NCBI GenBank assembly: GCA_900555715.1
Contig: USMC01000007.1
Location: 16,887-80,886, forward strand
Direction of reading: 5' to 3'
Length of the DNA: 64,000 nt
Source of the DNA: an uncultured Porphyromonadaceae bacterium
GTDB taxonomy: Bacteria; Bacteroidota; Bacteroidia; Bacteroidales; Muribaculaceae
A program made the translations under genes and the position numbers. The notes beneath the pieces were generated by a model. The model searched no databases and had not been told where the DNA came from. It saw only the letters and a program-made list of their open reading frames with translations. This document shows positions 7,481-17,700 of the stretch, one piece after another. Every line of letters begins with the position of its first letter. Positions within the stretch are counted from its first letter, which is position 1.

Positions 7481-8626
7481 TTATTCCGCGACGTCGAGCT
7501 TAAATGGTGCCCGGCGTCCGGACTGAGGTTCTATGCCGAGCCAGCGTGCACCCGGCAGCAGTGAGAGAATGAATGCAGTGCCCCAGCACGAAAGGAAGGT
7601 GCACACAGCGATGGCAGGGATGGCGGCTACCGTAGGGAACGCCAGGTCGGTCTTGAACAGATTAACCCAAAGTCCGAGCCAGAAAATGTGCATCAGATAG
7701 ATTACGAAACTGAGTCTTGACAGCTGAAGAACGACAGCGGGTTCGTCGCCGTCAGGGATGGTGGTGAACAGGAGGAAGGCGCCCGTTGTGAGTGCGAACA
7801 CATTCAGCGTGCAGAACGACCAGCCGATCTCAAGTTCGGGAGTGACAAGCTCGGTTAGCGGTGTCGCCTGGACATAAAATGACAGTATTGTGACTGCCGC
7901 ACCGACAAGCATCAGCGGGAGACCGACGGCGATGCGGCGACGACGGTTCCACGAAAGATGCGTGCGGATATAATGAGCCGTCACCACATATCCGAGATAA
8001 CCTGCGAAATACCACAGCATGTGGTACTCGTTCCAGAAGCATTCGCCCCATAACGGTCCGAACCAGCGGCGCAGGAACGGCATACACGTCGACAACGCAA
8101 AGAGAAGGATGAAGAAACGCTCTTCCTTAGCAGTAGCCTTGCGAAGCCACGGAGAGATTATAGGTAGAAACAGATAGACGCTTATGAGCGGATAGAGAAA
8201 CCACAGATGCCCCGCCAGCGACGGGAAATTAAACGGTATGAGAGTGAAATCTGTCATCGCCGTGTCGACATCTATATTGCCGAAAGCAAGCGGCAGGAGG
8301 CAATATAGCCCCATAAAGATGAAGAAAGGCGGCAGGATGCGCAGGAAACGGCGCTTGTAGAAATCAAACATCGTTTCGGTCTCTTTTACGGGCGCCAGGA
8401 GATAAGCGGACACAATGATGAAGAGCGGAACGGACATACGCGAAAAACCGTCGTAGACCGACACCCAGAGGCGGTCGCTCTCGTTGGCGAGCCAGGACAC
8501 AGGTCCTGCCATCTCGCCAGGATTAGGAGACCCGTAGAAGTTTTCGCTCGCGTGCACCAGTATCACAAGGAAACAGGCGAACACGCGGACGAAATCAAGG
8601 AATACAATTCTTGAATTTTTAGTCAT
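7481..8626 (-). CDS. Acyltransferase family 3 integral membrane protein
   Basis: 381 residues with about ten hydrophobic segments. The start FLDFVRVFACFLVILVHASE carries the catalytic-type His of acyltransferase 3 (OatA/NodX-like) proteins, followed by an Arg-rich cytosolic loop (FYKRRFLRILPPFF) typical of the family. Members transfer acyl groups, usually acetyl or succinyl, to surface glycans. It overlaps the GH92 gene by four bases (ATGA, 8623-8626) and is therefore cotranscribed with it. The target is unknown: cell-surface polysaccharide, or modification or recognition of the glycan being degraded. Confidence 0.88.
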   Translation of the reverse strand: MTKNSRIVFLDFVRVFACFLVILVHASENFYGSPNPGEMAGPVSWLANESDRLWVSVYDGFSRMSVPLFIIVSAYLLAPVKETETMFDFYKRRFLRILPPFFIFMGLYCLLPLAFGNIDVDTAMTDFTLIPFNFPSLAGHLWFLYPLISVYLFLPIISPWLRKATAKEERFFILLFALSTCMPFLRRWFGPLWGECFWNEYHMLWYFAGYLGYVVTAHYIRTHLSWNRRRRIAVGLPLMLVGAAVTILSFYVQATPLTELVTPELEIGWSFCTLNVFALTTGAFLLFTTIPDGDEPAVVLQLSRLSFVIYLMHIFWLGLWVNLFKTDLAFPTVAAIPAIAVCTFLSCWGTAFILSLLPGARWLGIEPQSGRRAPFKLDVAE

Positions 8627-10938
8627 GGTAATGAGGGAAGTGCTTCATTTGAGAATGAATACGGCAGTGCGTCGGCATCGGTGCCGCGGTCGCGGTTAGG
8701 TTTGTCCGACATGCGGAATTCTATTTTTTCGCCGTTCATAAGCATAGGGAAGGTGATATAGTTCTTGTCGTACGTCTTGCCGTTCACCTTCATAGATTCA
8801 ATGTAGACGTTGTCGTCGCTGTTGTCAGGAGCGGATATGACAACCTGCTTACCGTTCTCCAGCTTTACCGTCGCCTTATTGAAAAGCGGCGAACCGAGGG
8901 CATACTCTCCGCCGACAGGGTTGACAGGATAGAATCCGAGAGCGGAGAAGACGTACCATGCCGAAGTCTGTCCGTTATCCTCGTCGCCGCAATATCCGTC
9001 GGGACGTGGAGTATAGAGCTTGTCCATCACCTCGCGCACGCGCTGCTGCGCTTTCCAGGGTTCTCCTGCCCAGTCGTAGAGATAGATCATGTGCTGAATA
9101 GGCTGGTTGCCGTGAGCATAGTTGCCCATATTCATAACCTGCATCTCGCGGATTTCATGGATTGGGAAACCGTAGTAGCTGTCGTCGAATACCGGCGGCA
9201 CAGTGAAAACCGAATCCATCATTTCAACGAACACCTCGCGTCCGCCCATAAGGTCGATAAGTCCCTGCGGGTCGTGGAAAACGCTCCATGTATAATGCCA
9301 TGCATTGCCTTCGGTAAATGCGTCGCCCCACTTGAACGGCGAGAAATCGGGTGCGAAAGTGCCGTCGTCGTTGCGTCCGCGCATGAGCTTTGTCTCAGCA
9401 TCGAAAACATTCTTGTAATTCATGGCACGCTGCGCGTAGATCTGCTGCTCTTCCACCGGACGTCCGAGAGCCTTTGCAAGCTGGTAGATAGCCCAGTCGT
9501 CGTAGGCGTACTCCAGAGTACGGGCAGCATTTTCCTTGATACCGACGTTGTAGGGCACATAGCCGAGACGGTTGTAGTAGTCGTGCCCGAGGCGTCCCGA
9601 TGAAGAAACTGCAGGATGCACGTTCTGTGTGCCGTTGACAATTCCCTGCCATAAGGTTTCGGGATCGTCAACTCTGATACCCTTGATGTATGCGTCTGCC
9701 ATGACAGAAGCCGAGTTGTTGCCTATCATGCATCCGCGATGACCTGGCGACGACCACTCCGGGAAGAATCCGCTCTCACGGTAGGCGTTCAGGAAACCTT
9801 CCTGCATTTCCTTCCCGACAGAAGGATATACAACGTTGAGCAGCGGGAAGAGTGCGCGGAATGTGTCCCAGAAACCTGTGCCGGTGTACATATATCCGGG
9901 CAGCACTTCGCCGTTGTAGGGACTGTAGTGCACGGGATTGCCCTCTGCGTCGATCTCATACAGTTTATGAGGGAAGAGCGTCGAACGATAGAGACAAGTA
10001 TAGAATGTCCTCTGGCGGTCAAGGTCGCTGCCCTCGACGTCGATGCGTCCGAGAATGTCGTTCCAGGCATCATGACCTTCCGCAGCGACTTCGTCGAAAT
10101 TTTTTCCGTCGAGCTCGCGCAGATTCATCGCAGCCTGCTCAGGAGAAATAAATGAGGAAGCCACGCGTGCATGTACCTGTTCGCCCTTGGCGGTTCTGAA
10201 TCCTATGACAGCGCCGGTGTGATCGGCGGTCTGCTCAGTGGCACCGGCTTTGAGGTCACCGTCGGCGAAAGTAGCGGTATACTCAAAAGGCTTGTCGAAT
10301 TCAACGACGAAATAGTTGCGGAAATTGTCAGGAACACCGCCGTTGTTGCGCGTGGTGTATCCGGTGATTCTGTTCTGTCCGGGAAGCACCTCGATATGGC
10401 TGCCGCGGTCGAAAGCATCGACGACGACAAACGACGAGTCTTCCGGGAAAGTGAACCTGAACAAAGCTGCGCGGTCGGTGGGCGCCATCTCAGCGACAAC
10501 ATCCCAGTCGGCAAGGTAAGCTTTGTAGTAATATGGTTTTGCCACCTCCGCCTTGTGCGAGAACCAGCTTTGGCGTTCATCTTCTTTGAACTTCGGCGTC
10601 CCTGTGACAGGCATGATGGAGAACTGACCGAAATCGTTGATCCACGGGCTTGGCTGATGCGTCTGCTTGAAGCCGCGTATCTTATTGGCAGTGTACTGGT
10701 ACTGCCATCCGTCGCCCATAGGTCCTGTCTGAGGCGTCCAGAAATTCATGCCCCACGGGCGTGCAATGGCGGGATATGTGTTGCCTGTCGACAGTTCGAA
10801 GGTCGATTCGCTGCCGGTCAGAGGATTGACAAGATCGGCATAATCGCGCTCGCCGGAACCGGAGGCAGCGCTTTTCGTACATGCCGTCGCTCCGGCGAGC
10901 AGGCACAGAGCGGCGGCGAAACCAAACAAACTTTTCAT
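8623..10938 (-). CDS. Glycoside hydrolase family 92 lipoprotein (alpha-mannosidase superfamily)
   Basis: 771 residues with a lipoprotein signal (lipobox LLAGATAC, Cys20). GH92 landmarks are present in order: NPLTGSEST, GTGFWDTFRALFPL, GHRGCMIGNNSASV, and a C-terminal DEDNGQTSAWYVFSALGFYPVNP block with the acidic base residues. The block usually written GNEP, holding the catalytic acid Glu, here reads HGNQPIQHMIYLY with Gln612 (codon 9103-9105). Family members are calcium-dependent exo-alpha-mannosidases; a Gln at this position has been linked to mannosyl-phosphodiester cleavage. It starts 5 bases after the DUF4965 gene stop and is coupled to the acyltransferase gene, within an operon that also has GH76. 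Confidence 0.93.
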   Translation of the reverse strand: MKSLFGFAAALCLLAGATACTKSAASGSGERDYADLVNPLTGSESTFELSTGNTYPAIARPWGMNFWTPQTGPMGDGWQYQYTANKIRGFKQTHQPSPWINDFGQFSIMPVTGTPKFKEDERQSWFSHKAEVAKPYYYKAYLADWDVVAEMAPTDRAALFRFTFPEDSSFVVVDAFDRGSHIEVLPGQNRITGYTTRNNGGVPDNFRNYFVVEFDKPFEYTATFADGDLKAGATEQTADHTGAVIGFRTAKGEQVHARVASSFISPEQAAMNLRELDGKNFDEVAAEGHDAWNDILGRIDVEGSDLDRQRTFYTCLYRSTLFPHKLYEIDAEGNPVHYSPYNGEVLPGYMYTGTGFWDTFRALFPLLNVVYPSVGKEMQEGFLNAYRESGFFPEWSSPGHRGCMIGNNSASVMADAYIKGIRVDDPETLWQGIVNGTQNVHPAVSSSGRLGHDYYNRLGYVPYNVGIKENAARTLEYAYDDWAIYQLAKALGRPVEEQQIYAQRAMNYKNVFDAETKLMRGRNDDGTFAPDFSPFKWGDAFTEGNAWHYTWSVFHDPQGLIDLMGGREVFVEMMDSVFTVPPVFDDSYYGFPIHEIREMQVMNMGNYAHGNQPIQHMIYLYDWAGEPWKAQQRVREVMDKLYTPRPDGYCGDEDNGQTSAWYVFSALGFYPVNPVGGEYALGSPLFNKATVKLENGKQVVISAPDNSDDNVYIESMKVNGKTYDKNYITFPMLMNGEKIEFRMSDKPNRDRGTDADALPYSFSNEALPSLP

Positions 10939-10943
10939 GAAAT

Positions 10944-13436
10944 TTATTTCATTTTGTCAGCAAACAGTTTCATGAATAGTCCGCCCACGACGGCACGTGT
11001 CATAAATCCGGAGCGGCGGGGCTTGTCGGTCCATGTCCAGTCCGACATAGGCACGCGGTCGAGTGTCTCGTTGTAGAAGCGGTGCACGGGGTCGACGAAA
11101 GCCATGAAGTCGTTCTGATTGTCTGCCATGGTTGCGGTCCAGAGGATCCAGTCGGTCTTCGTGTAATCCTTGCGGCTGTCGAGCGGCAGACCATAGTCTT
11201 TCTGTTTTCCGAGATAGTAGCTGATCTCATCTTTCATAATCTGCGGATCGAAGATATTCATATCCAGAACGTTGTCCCACACGAGATTGTATTTCTGGCT
11301 CCATGTGCCGGGCTTGTCGAAAGTGAGGCGGTAGTGGTCGCCGTCGAAGGCATTCTCTTTCCATTTGGCGGCATAGTCGCGGGCGATATCCATATATTTG
11401 GCAGCGACGTCTTTCTTGCCGAGTTTTTCTGCCATTTCGGCGTAGGAAGCGATACCCATGATAGCCTTTGCCGAGAGGTTGACGTTGTGTGCGAAATGTC
11501 CGGCAAAGTCGTCGGTGCACAGCTGGTTCTCAGGGTCAAGACCATATTCCACAAGGTAATCGACCCATGTGGACATCGTATCCCAATGTTTTTCGGCATA
11601 TTTATAGTCGTCCTGAGCCTTGCAGGCTGCGTAGGTGACAATAATCATGTTTCCGCTTTCTTCCACGGGCATGTCGCCTCCGTAAGTCTGTCCGTTAGCT
11701 TTGGGATATGTGCCGACGTCGTGAGCTGCAAAAGGCTTGTCCCACCGTCCGCTCTCGCTATAGTCGTAGATGAAATTCATGGTTGCCTTGGCGAGTTCAG
11801 GATTGTAATAGAGGAACAGCGGTGCTGTCGGGTAAGTGATGTCGACTGTACCGATGGAGCCGTTGCTGTCGTTCTCTTTGGAGAAATAGAAGAGCTCTCC
11901 GTTCGGACCTTCCACAAGCTTGTGTGCAGCAATAGCCTGGCGGTATGCGAGGGCAAGAAGATCGGCATATTTCTTTCCGCCTGCCTTGATGCCGTCGTTC
12001 ATGAGCTGGAGATCGAAGTCGTAGCAGCGGTCGACGAGTTTCTTTCTGTCCTTCTCTGCGGCTGCGAACTGCGACTCGATAGTCACATCTCCGCTGCGGT
12101 TCCAGTAGGGACGCAGGTTCTGACCGAAGTACTGAATCGAATAGTCGTCGTCATAGCCTATCAGAACATGTCCGTCAGCCTTTTTCGTCTTTCCGAAATC
12201 GAGCGCGAGAGCCATGTTGCCGTTTTCATCGGCACCTTCCTTGCCGATGGCGATGCTCTTACCGTCGACAAAATTGCGACGCAGCTCTACCGGCGAGCCG
12301 ACGCCGTACTCAAGACCGTCGACAGCGGGCGACGAGAGGTAGAAATGACCCCAGTCGATGCGCATATGGTCGCCTGCCTTTGCAAGAACATCCTGCTCGC
12401 AGCTGCCTGCGCGGAGATATACCATACCGTCTTTCTCATAGGCGTCGGTGACGGATGCCTGATAGGGACGACCGAGCGCCCAGCGCGGCGAAGCGTCGAA
12501 ATAGACAGCGATGTCGTGGTCGTTGCCGTCGTTTGACGTTGCGGTATAGTTCACATAGTTCACGGGGCGGCTGAGAAGATCGAGGTCGCCGTCGAGGAAG
12601 ACAGGAGCGCAGAAGCTGAGTGCGAGATCTACGGGACCGCAGGTGAAATTGTAATGTGTCTGCGTTGCCTGAACGTCCGCCGAAGTCTGTACGGCAACGT
12701 TGTCGAGCGTATGCTTCTTCTCCGTCGGAACCTGAAGTCCGAAATCGAGAAGGGCATTTCCGCCGGTATTGACACATTCGGCAGCAAGCACATTCTTGCC
12801 CGGATGAAGGGCGGCGCGTGCCTCGTCGCCGAACTTAACAACTTTGTTCTTGTTGCAGGTGTTGCCGGTGTTGTGTATCTCCACACCGTTTATATAGAAA
12901 ATGGCGCCGTCGTCGTTGCAGAACTCAAGATAGACGGGCATTTCAGGATCGAAATCTTCAGGGACGTCAATAGTGCGGCGCACCCATATTTCACGTGTGC
13001 CCCACTGCGTCTTGGCTGTCGGTTCGTTCTCCTGCGTGCCGAAAGCGGCAACATCCTCGTCCCACGACGAATCGTCGTAGCCTTCCGCCGTCCAGTTGCC
13101 CGACGGCTTTGCCGTTGTCCAGCGGCCCTTCCAGCCTTCGCCCTGCTCCGATGTGGGAACCAGCGGTTTCATGTCGAACACTTCGGTTCCCATGAAGCGG
13201 TAGGGGACACCGTCGACTTTGATAACACCTACGAAAGGAAATTCCTTGGCGGTCCAGTGTGTCACCGGACTGTCGTACAGATTATCGGTAGACGACCATG
13301 CGCTCGTATACGGGTCGATGGTCACAAGAGGATATGCAGGAGCGCGGAGGTCATTCTTGATGACCTCCGGCTGTCCGGCACAACCGGAGCCAGCAAGAGC
13401 GGCGGCAAGAAGAGATGTGATAACTATTTTTTTCAT
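10944..13436 (-). CDS. DUF4965/DUF1793 (GtaA-like) secreted lipoprotein
   Basis: 830 residues; signal peptide with lipobox-like LAGSGC. It begins with the DUF4964-type segment (YPLVTIDPYTSAWSS), contains a sandwich insert with GH2-N-like features (WVRRTIDVPEDF...FYINGVEI, about 95-215), then the DUF5127-like and DUF4965 regions and a C-terminal (alpha/alpha)6 toroid of the DUF1793 type (CTDDFAGHFAHNVNLSAKAI; TWSQKYNLVWDN). Fungal relatives are called glutaminase A, but in Bacteroidetes these genes sit in polysaccharide loci, so a glycan-directed activity is more likely. It is a close paralogue of the N-terminal half of the 1504-residue protein two genes upstream. Confidence 0.88.
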   Translation of the reverse strand: MKKIVITSLLAAALAGSGCAGQPEVIKNDLRAPAYPLVTIDPYTSAWSSTDNLYDSPVTHWTAKEFPFVGVIKVDGVPYRFMGTEVFDMKPLVPTSEQGEGWKGRWTTAKPSGNWTAEGYDDSSWDEDVAAFGTQENEPTAKTQWGTREIWVRRTIDVPEDFDPEMPVYLEFCNDDGAIFYINGVEIHNTGNTCNKNKVVKFGDEARAALHPGKNVLAAECVNTGGNALLDFGLQVPTEKKHTLDNVAVQTSADVQATQTHYNFTCGPVDLALSFCAPVFLDGDLDLLSRPVNYVNYTATSNDGNDHDIAVYFDASPRWALGRPYQASVTDAYEKDGMVYLRAGSCEQDVLAKAGDHMRIDWGHFYLSSPAVDGLEYGVGSPVELRRNFVDGKSIAIGKEGADENGNMALALDFGKTKKADGHVLIGYDDDYSIQYFGQNLRPYWNRSGDVTIESQFAAAEKDRKKLVDRCYDFDLQLMNDGIKAGGKKYADLLALAYRQAIAAHKLVEGPNGELFYFSKENDSNGSIGTVDITYPTAPLFLYYNPELAKATMNFIYDYSESGRWDKPFAAHDVGTYPKANGQTYGGDMPVEESGNMIIVTYAACKAQDDYKYAEKHWDTMSTWVDYLVEYGLDPENQLCTDDFAGHFAHNVNLSAKAIMGIASYAEMAEKLGKKDVAAKYMDIARDYAAKWKENAFDGDHYRLTFDKPGTWSQKYNLVWDNVLDMNIFDPQIMKDEISYYLGKQKDYGLPLDSRKDYTKTDWILWTATMADNQNDFMAFVDPVHRFYNETLDRVPMSDWTWTDKPRRSGFMTRAVVGGLFMKLFADKMK

Positions 13437-13468
13437 GATTGATTGTATATTTGAATTAAGTCGGATAA

Positions 13469-14761
13469 TTAAGGTTCAGCAAAGAGCAGCATCATCGACG
13501 GCACGGTAGAAGCAGAATAGCTTCCCACGACAGAATCGGACGGCGTTGCTTTCCACGACTCACCGTCGGCGATATTACGCTGCCTGTCGCGGTTTTTCCA
13601 TCCCTCGGAAGCATTTCTGACAATAAAGTCGCGGTACTGCGGCTGTCCGCAGCGGTCGGTGAGTATCTTCATATACTGCGCCCATATCGCGGGGTAGATG
13701 CCTTGTTCGAGGCTGCCCTGGTCGTAGGGTTTCCTGTGGTTATGCGCCCACGGAAGCATGCCGTGCTCGGCAGACATGACGTTTATGGAGTAGTCGGCAC
13801 CCTCAATGGCGTTGCGCAGATATGTGTCGTCGCCGGTTGCAAGATAGAGCAATGCGGAAGCGCCGATGAAAGTACCCTGGTTGTATAGGAGCGGATGTCC
13901 GCTCATATTGCCGTTGTGAGAATGGTCGGCGATGCGCCCGGGCGTTGCCGGGTCTTCCAGATTGGCGACGCTCCAGTCGTAGATCTCGCGTGCCATCTCG
14001 AGATAGCGCTCACGCGTTTCGTAGGCGGGGCGCCGGAAAGTACCGTGGCTGTTGGTCCATTCTTCCGGCGATAGGTCGGCAGTTCTGTCGGCAGGGGCGC
14101 ATTCGTAGAGGAGCATCGCCGCCACGACAGTGGGGAAATTGATGCACGACATCTTGCCGTCGCCGGCACGGTTAGGCGCCGGTCGGTCGATAGGCTGCCA
14201 CTGCCAGAACATGCCGCCGCCGAGATTAGCGGCGGGGTCGGCATAGGAGCCTGTGTCGCCCACGCGCGGCGAGCCGTACCATACGCGGGCGAAGCTTTTC
14301 TCGGCAAACTCCCGGTAAGCTTCATTTCCCGTAGCCTGATAGGCGCGGAGAAGAGTTATGGTCCACCACTGTATGTCATCATATATAAACCAGCCGTGGT
14401 CGAGGTCGTTGTCGTCGAAGTCGAAACCGGCGTAATGACGGATATTTCCGGCAAGCAGACTGTCGACGAGGGCGGAATATTTCTTTTGTCTCTTGCTGTC
14501 GCCGGCACGCTGTGCAAGGTCGGCGGCATTTATAGCCATATCGACAAACATAGGCTGGCACCAGATGGCAGCGGCACCCCTGTCGCGACCTATAGCAGCC
14601 TTGTCACGGTCGGTGTTGCGGTAGATGTTGCGGTCGACGTCGAGATATACCTTATTAAAAGCATCGTAGGCCTTGAATGCCGTCCTGGCATCGACGGCAT
14701 TCTTGCCGGCGGCAGCTGTCAGAGGCAGGAGAACGAGAAGTATTCTAAGCAGAATGCGCAT
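13469..14761 (-). CDS. Glycoside hydrolase family 76, endo-alpha-1,6-mannanase
   Basis: 430 residues with a signal peptide (RILLRILLVLLPLTAAAG). The paired catalytic aspartates of GH76 are Asp128-Asp129 in IYDDIQWWTI, followed by the typical GGGMFWQW and CINFPTVVAAMLL helices of an (alpha/alpha)6 barrel. GH76 enzymes cut the alpha-1,6-mannose backbone of fungal mannan. It lies 31 bases after the DUF4965-GH2 gene and 32 before the DUF4965 gene. Together with GH92, GH125, manA and the ROK kinase it is the best evidence that this locus targets alpha-mannan. Confidence 0.9.
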   Translation of the reverse strand: MRILLRILLVLLPLTAAAGKNAVDARTAFKAYDAFNKVYLDVDRNIYRNTDRDKAAIGRDRGAAAIWCQPMFVDMAINAADLAQRAGDSKRQKKYSALVDSLLAGNIRHYAGFDFDDNDLDHGWFIYDDIQWWTITLLRAYQATGNEAYREFAEKSFARVWYGSPRVGDTGSYADPAANLGGGMFWQWQPIDRPAPNRAGDGKMSCINFPTVVAAMLLYECAPADRTADLSPEEWTNSHGTFRRPAYETRERYLEMAREIYDWSVANLEDPATPGRIADHSHNGNMSGHPLLYNQGTFIGASALLYLATGDDTYLRNAIEGADYSINVMSAEHGMLPWAHNHRKPYDQGSLEQGIYPAIWAQYMKILTDRCGQPQYRDFIVRNASEGWKNRDRQRNIADGESWKATPSDSVVGSYSASTVPSMMLLFAEP

Positions 14762-14792
14762 AATAATTGATGTGCTCTATGTTAGCGGTAGG

Positions 14793-17700
14793 TTATTCTT
14801 CTTCTGAATTAACGCGGGAATACATCATTTTATGCGTGCTGCCGTCGGATTCTTTAACGATATTGAACCCGCTGAAAGGACGGCTGGAGCTCAGTCCGTT
14901 GATATTGTAGTAGATAGTGTCGCCTGCGACAGTGGTTTCTGCCACAACATCCTCGACGCCGGAAGTACCGTATACACCCGTCACTTTGCCGACGATGCTG
15001 CGGAGACGGTTTTCGTTGAACTTCACTATTTCGCGGTCGTAAGTCATAAGACCGTTCACCTCGGTCTCCACGTCGGTGGTCTGCGTATATACAGCGGCTC
15101 CATAGGATATTTTGCCGGCTTCTGTCTCATACCCTTCCGCAAGGTCGCGCACCTGACCGGCAAGACGGTCGAAAGCATCGGTTATTGCGCGCTCGCTGGC
15201 ATAGGTGTTATATGTCTGTGCGTCGCGCTCGAACCAGCGGTGTCCCACGATGTTGCGTCCGAGTCCGCCGTATTCGCCAAGAACGAGAGGACGGGACGGG
15301 TCGAATATGCCTTCGAAAACACGTATGGGCTGGTCGTAGGTGTGCTGGTCGACGATAGTGCCTTCTCCGAGACGGTAATGGTTACCGCCGCTGGCGGGGT
15401 TGACAAGGCGTGTGTTGTCGAGGCTCTGGGTGTAGGCTACGATGTCGGCAGTCTTAAACTGACCCCAGCATTCGTTGAACGGCGTCCACACGACGATGCA
15501 GGGATAGGAATACAGCTGGTCAATGATTTCTTTCCATTCGTTGCGGTATCTCTTCTCAACGGTGGCATCCTGCGAGCAGTTGTGTTCCGGATACCATGTA
15601 TGTGTTGTCCAGCCTTCGTCGGAGCGGAATGTCGAGGGCATGTCCTGCCATACGAGTATGCCGAGTTCGTCGCAGTGGCGGTACCAGCGAGCAGGTTCGG
15701 TCTTCATGTGCTTGCGGATCATGTTGAAGCCCCATTCCTTAGTTTTCTCTACGTCGTAGCGGAGAGCCTCGTCGGTAGGAGCGGTCAGGAGACCGTCGGG
15801 CCAGTAGCCCTGGTCGAGAGGTCCGAACTGGAAAAGGTCTTTGTTATTGAGCTGAAGACGCCAGTATCCGTTTTCGTTTTTCGCATATCCTATCTTGCGC
15901 ATGGCGGCATAGCTGTCGAAAGCGTCGACAGTCTTTCCGTTTTTCTGAATCTCTACTTCGACATTGTACAGGAAAGGACTGTCGGGGCTCCATAGCTTAG
16001 CGCCTGCAACGTCGAGCACAATATCTTCGCCGGCAGACGCCGACTTTGATGCAACGACGTTGTCGCCGTCGAGGAGACGTACTGTGACAGTGGCACCTGT
16101 GCCGTCGTTCACTTCCGGAGCGAATGTTATCGTGGAGTTATCAACGTCGGGAGTGATGCGTACCGATTCGGCATAGGTGCTTTCCACAGGTTCGAGCCAC
16201 ACTGTCTGCCAGATGCCGGAGGTGGAAGTGTAGAAGATGTCGCCGCCGCCGTTAGGATAGCGGCGCTGCTTGCCGACGGGCTGATTACGCTCGTCGGTGC
16301 TGTCGACAACCTTTACATATATAGTTGCCTTGCCGTCGGTGAGCTTGCTGGTGATATCAGCCGAAAAAGCGGTGTGTCCGCCTGTGTGCGATGCGACGCG
16401 CTGGCGTCCTGTGGTGCCGTTGACATATACTTCGGCGTCGTAGTCGACAGCTCCGAAATTGATAAGCACCCGTTTTCCCTTCCATGATGAAGGGATAGTG
16501 ATTTCGCGTTTGTACCACAGTGTCTTTCCGGGTTCCAGCGGACGCATCACGCCCGAAAGCGACGACTCTATAGGGTATGGAACAAGAATCTTACCTTCGT
16601 ATTCGGAGGGAGCGGCACCGTCGGTGATGGCATAGTCCCAGAGTCCGTTGAGATTGACCCAGTCTTTGCGCACCATGAGCGGACGGGGGTATTCAGGCAG
16701 CGGGCACTCTGAATCGACATCATAGGTCCAGCGGGTCTTGATATGATTTCCTTTGGGTTCCCATGCCGTCTGAGAAGGCTTAGGCTGTATGCGGTCCTTG
16801 AGAACTTTGATCCACAGACCGCCGATGACGGAGCGGCCGCTGAAATTGCAGCTTGTGCCTCTGTCGGCAAGATAGAAGTCGCTCAGAGGGATGCGCGATG
16901 TTGTCTCGTTCATATAGTCCCAGTGGCGGTCGGAGAAGCGCAGGAAGGTGTCAGTGTCGGGAGCGAGCGATGCCGTCCAGAAAATCCAGTCGCTCTTTGT
17001 CTGCATATCGCGGCTGTCGAGAGGCAGACCGTATTTCTGCTGATGGTTGAGATAGAAGTTCACCTCGCGGTCGACAATTTCGGCGGGGAAATTGTTGTAG
17101 CCCCACATGCGGTCCCATACCAGATTATATTTCTGGCTCCATGTACCGGGACGGTGGAATTCCATACGGTAGTGGTCGCCGTCGCGTGCGTCGGCCTCCC
17201 AGAGAAGAGCCATGTTCTTCGCTGTGCCGGCGAAAGAATCGGCTTTGTCGTCGCCTATATATTTTGCAAGTTCGGCGTATGCAGCCACGGCGGTGATGGC
17301 TTTGAGCGAGAGATTGGTATTCTGCTCGCTCGGACCCTTGAAGTCGTCGGTGCAGAGCTGGTTGCCGGGATTCTGTCCGTTGTCACGGCAGAATTCAGCC
17401 CATGTGCGGAGAACTTTGGCATAAGGCTTGAGCCATTCACCGTCGCCTGTGAGGCGGCAGATGGCATTGGCGAGAATAATCATGTTGGCAGATTCTTCGA
17501 GAGGCATGGAGTCGCCGTAGTGCATACCGTTTGCCTGCGGGTAGATTCCGAGGTCGTGGGCGGCGCAGTTCTTTCCGCGGCGCTCTGGAGTGAGGGCATA
17601 GTCGAGGATAGAAAGCATCATGCCCTTCTGGAGTTCAGGATTATAGAGAAGATAGATGGGACATTCGGGATAGGTGAGATCGACGGTGTTGACAAAACCG

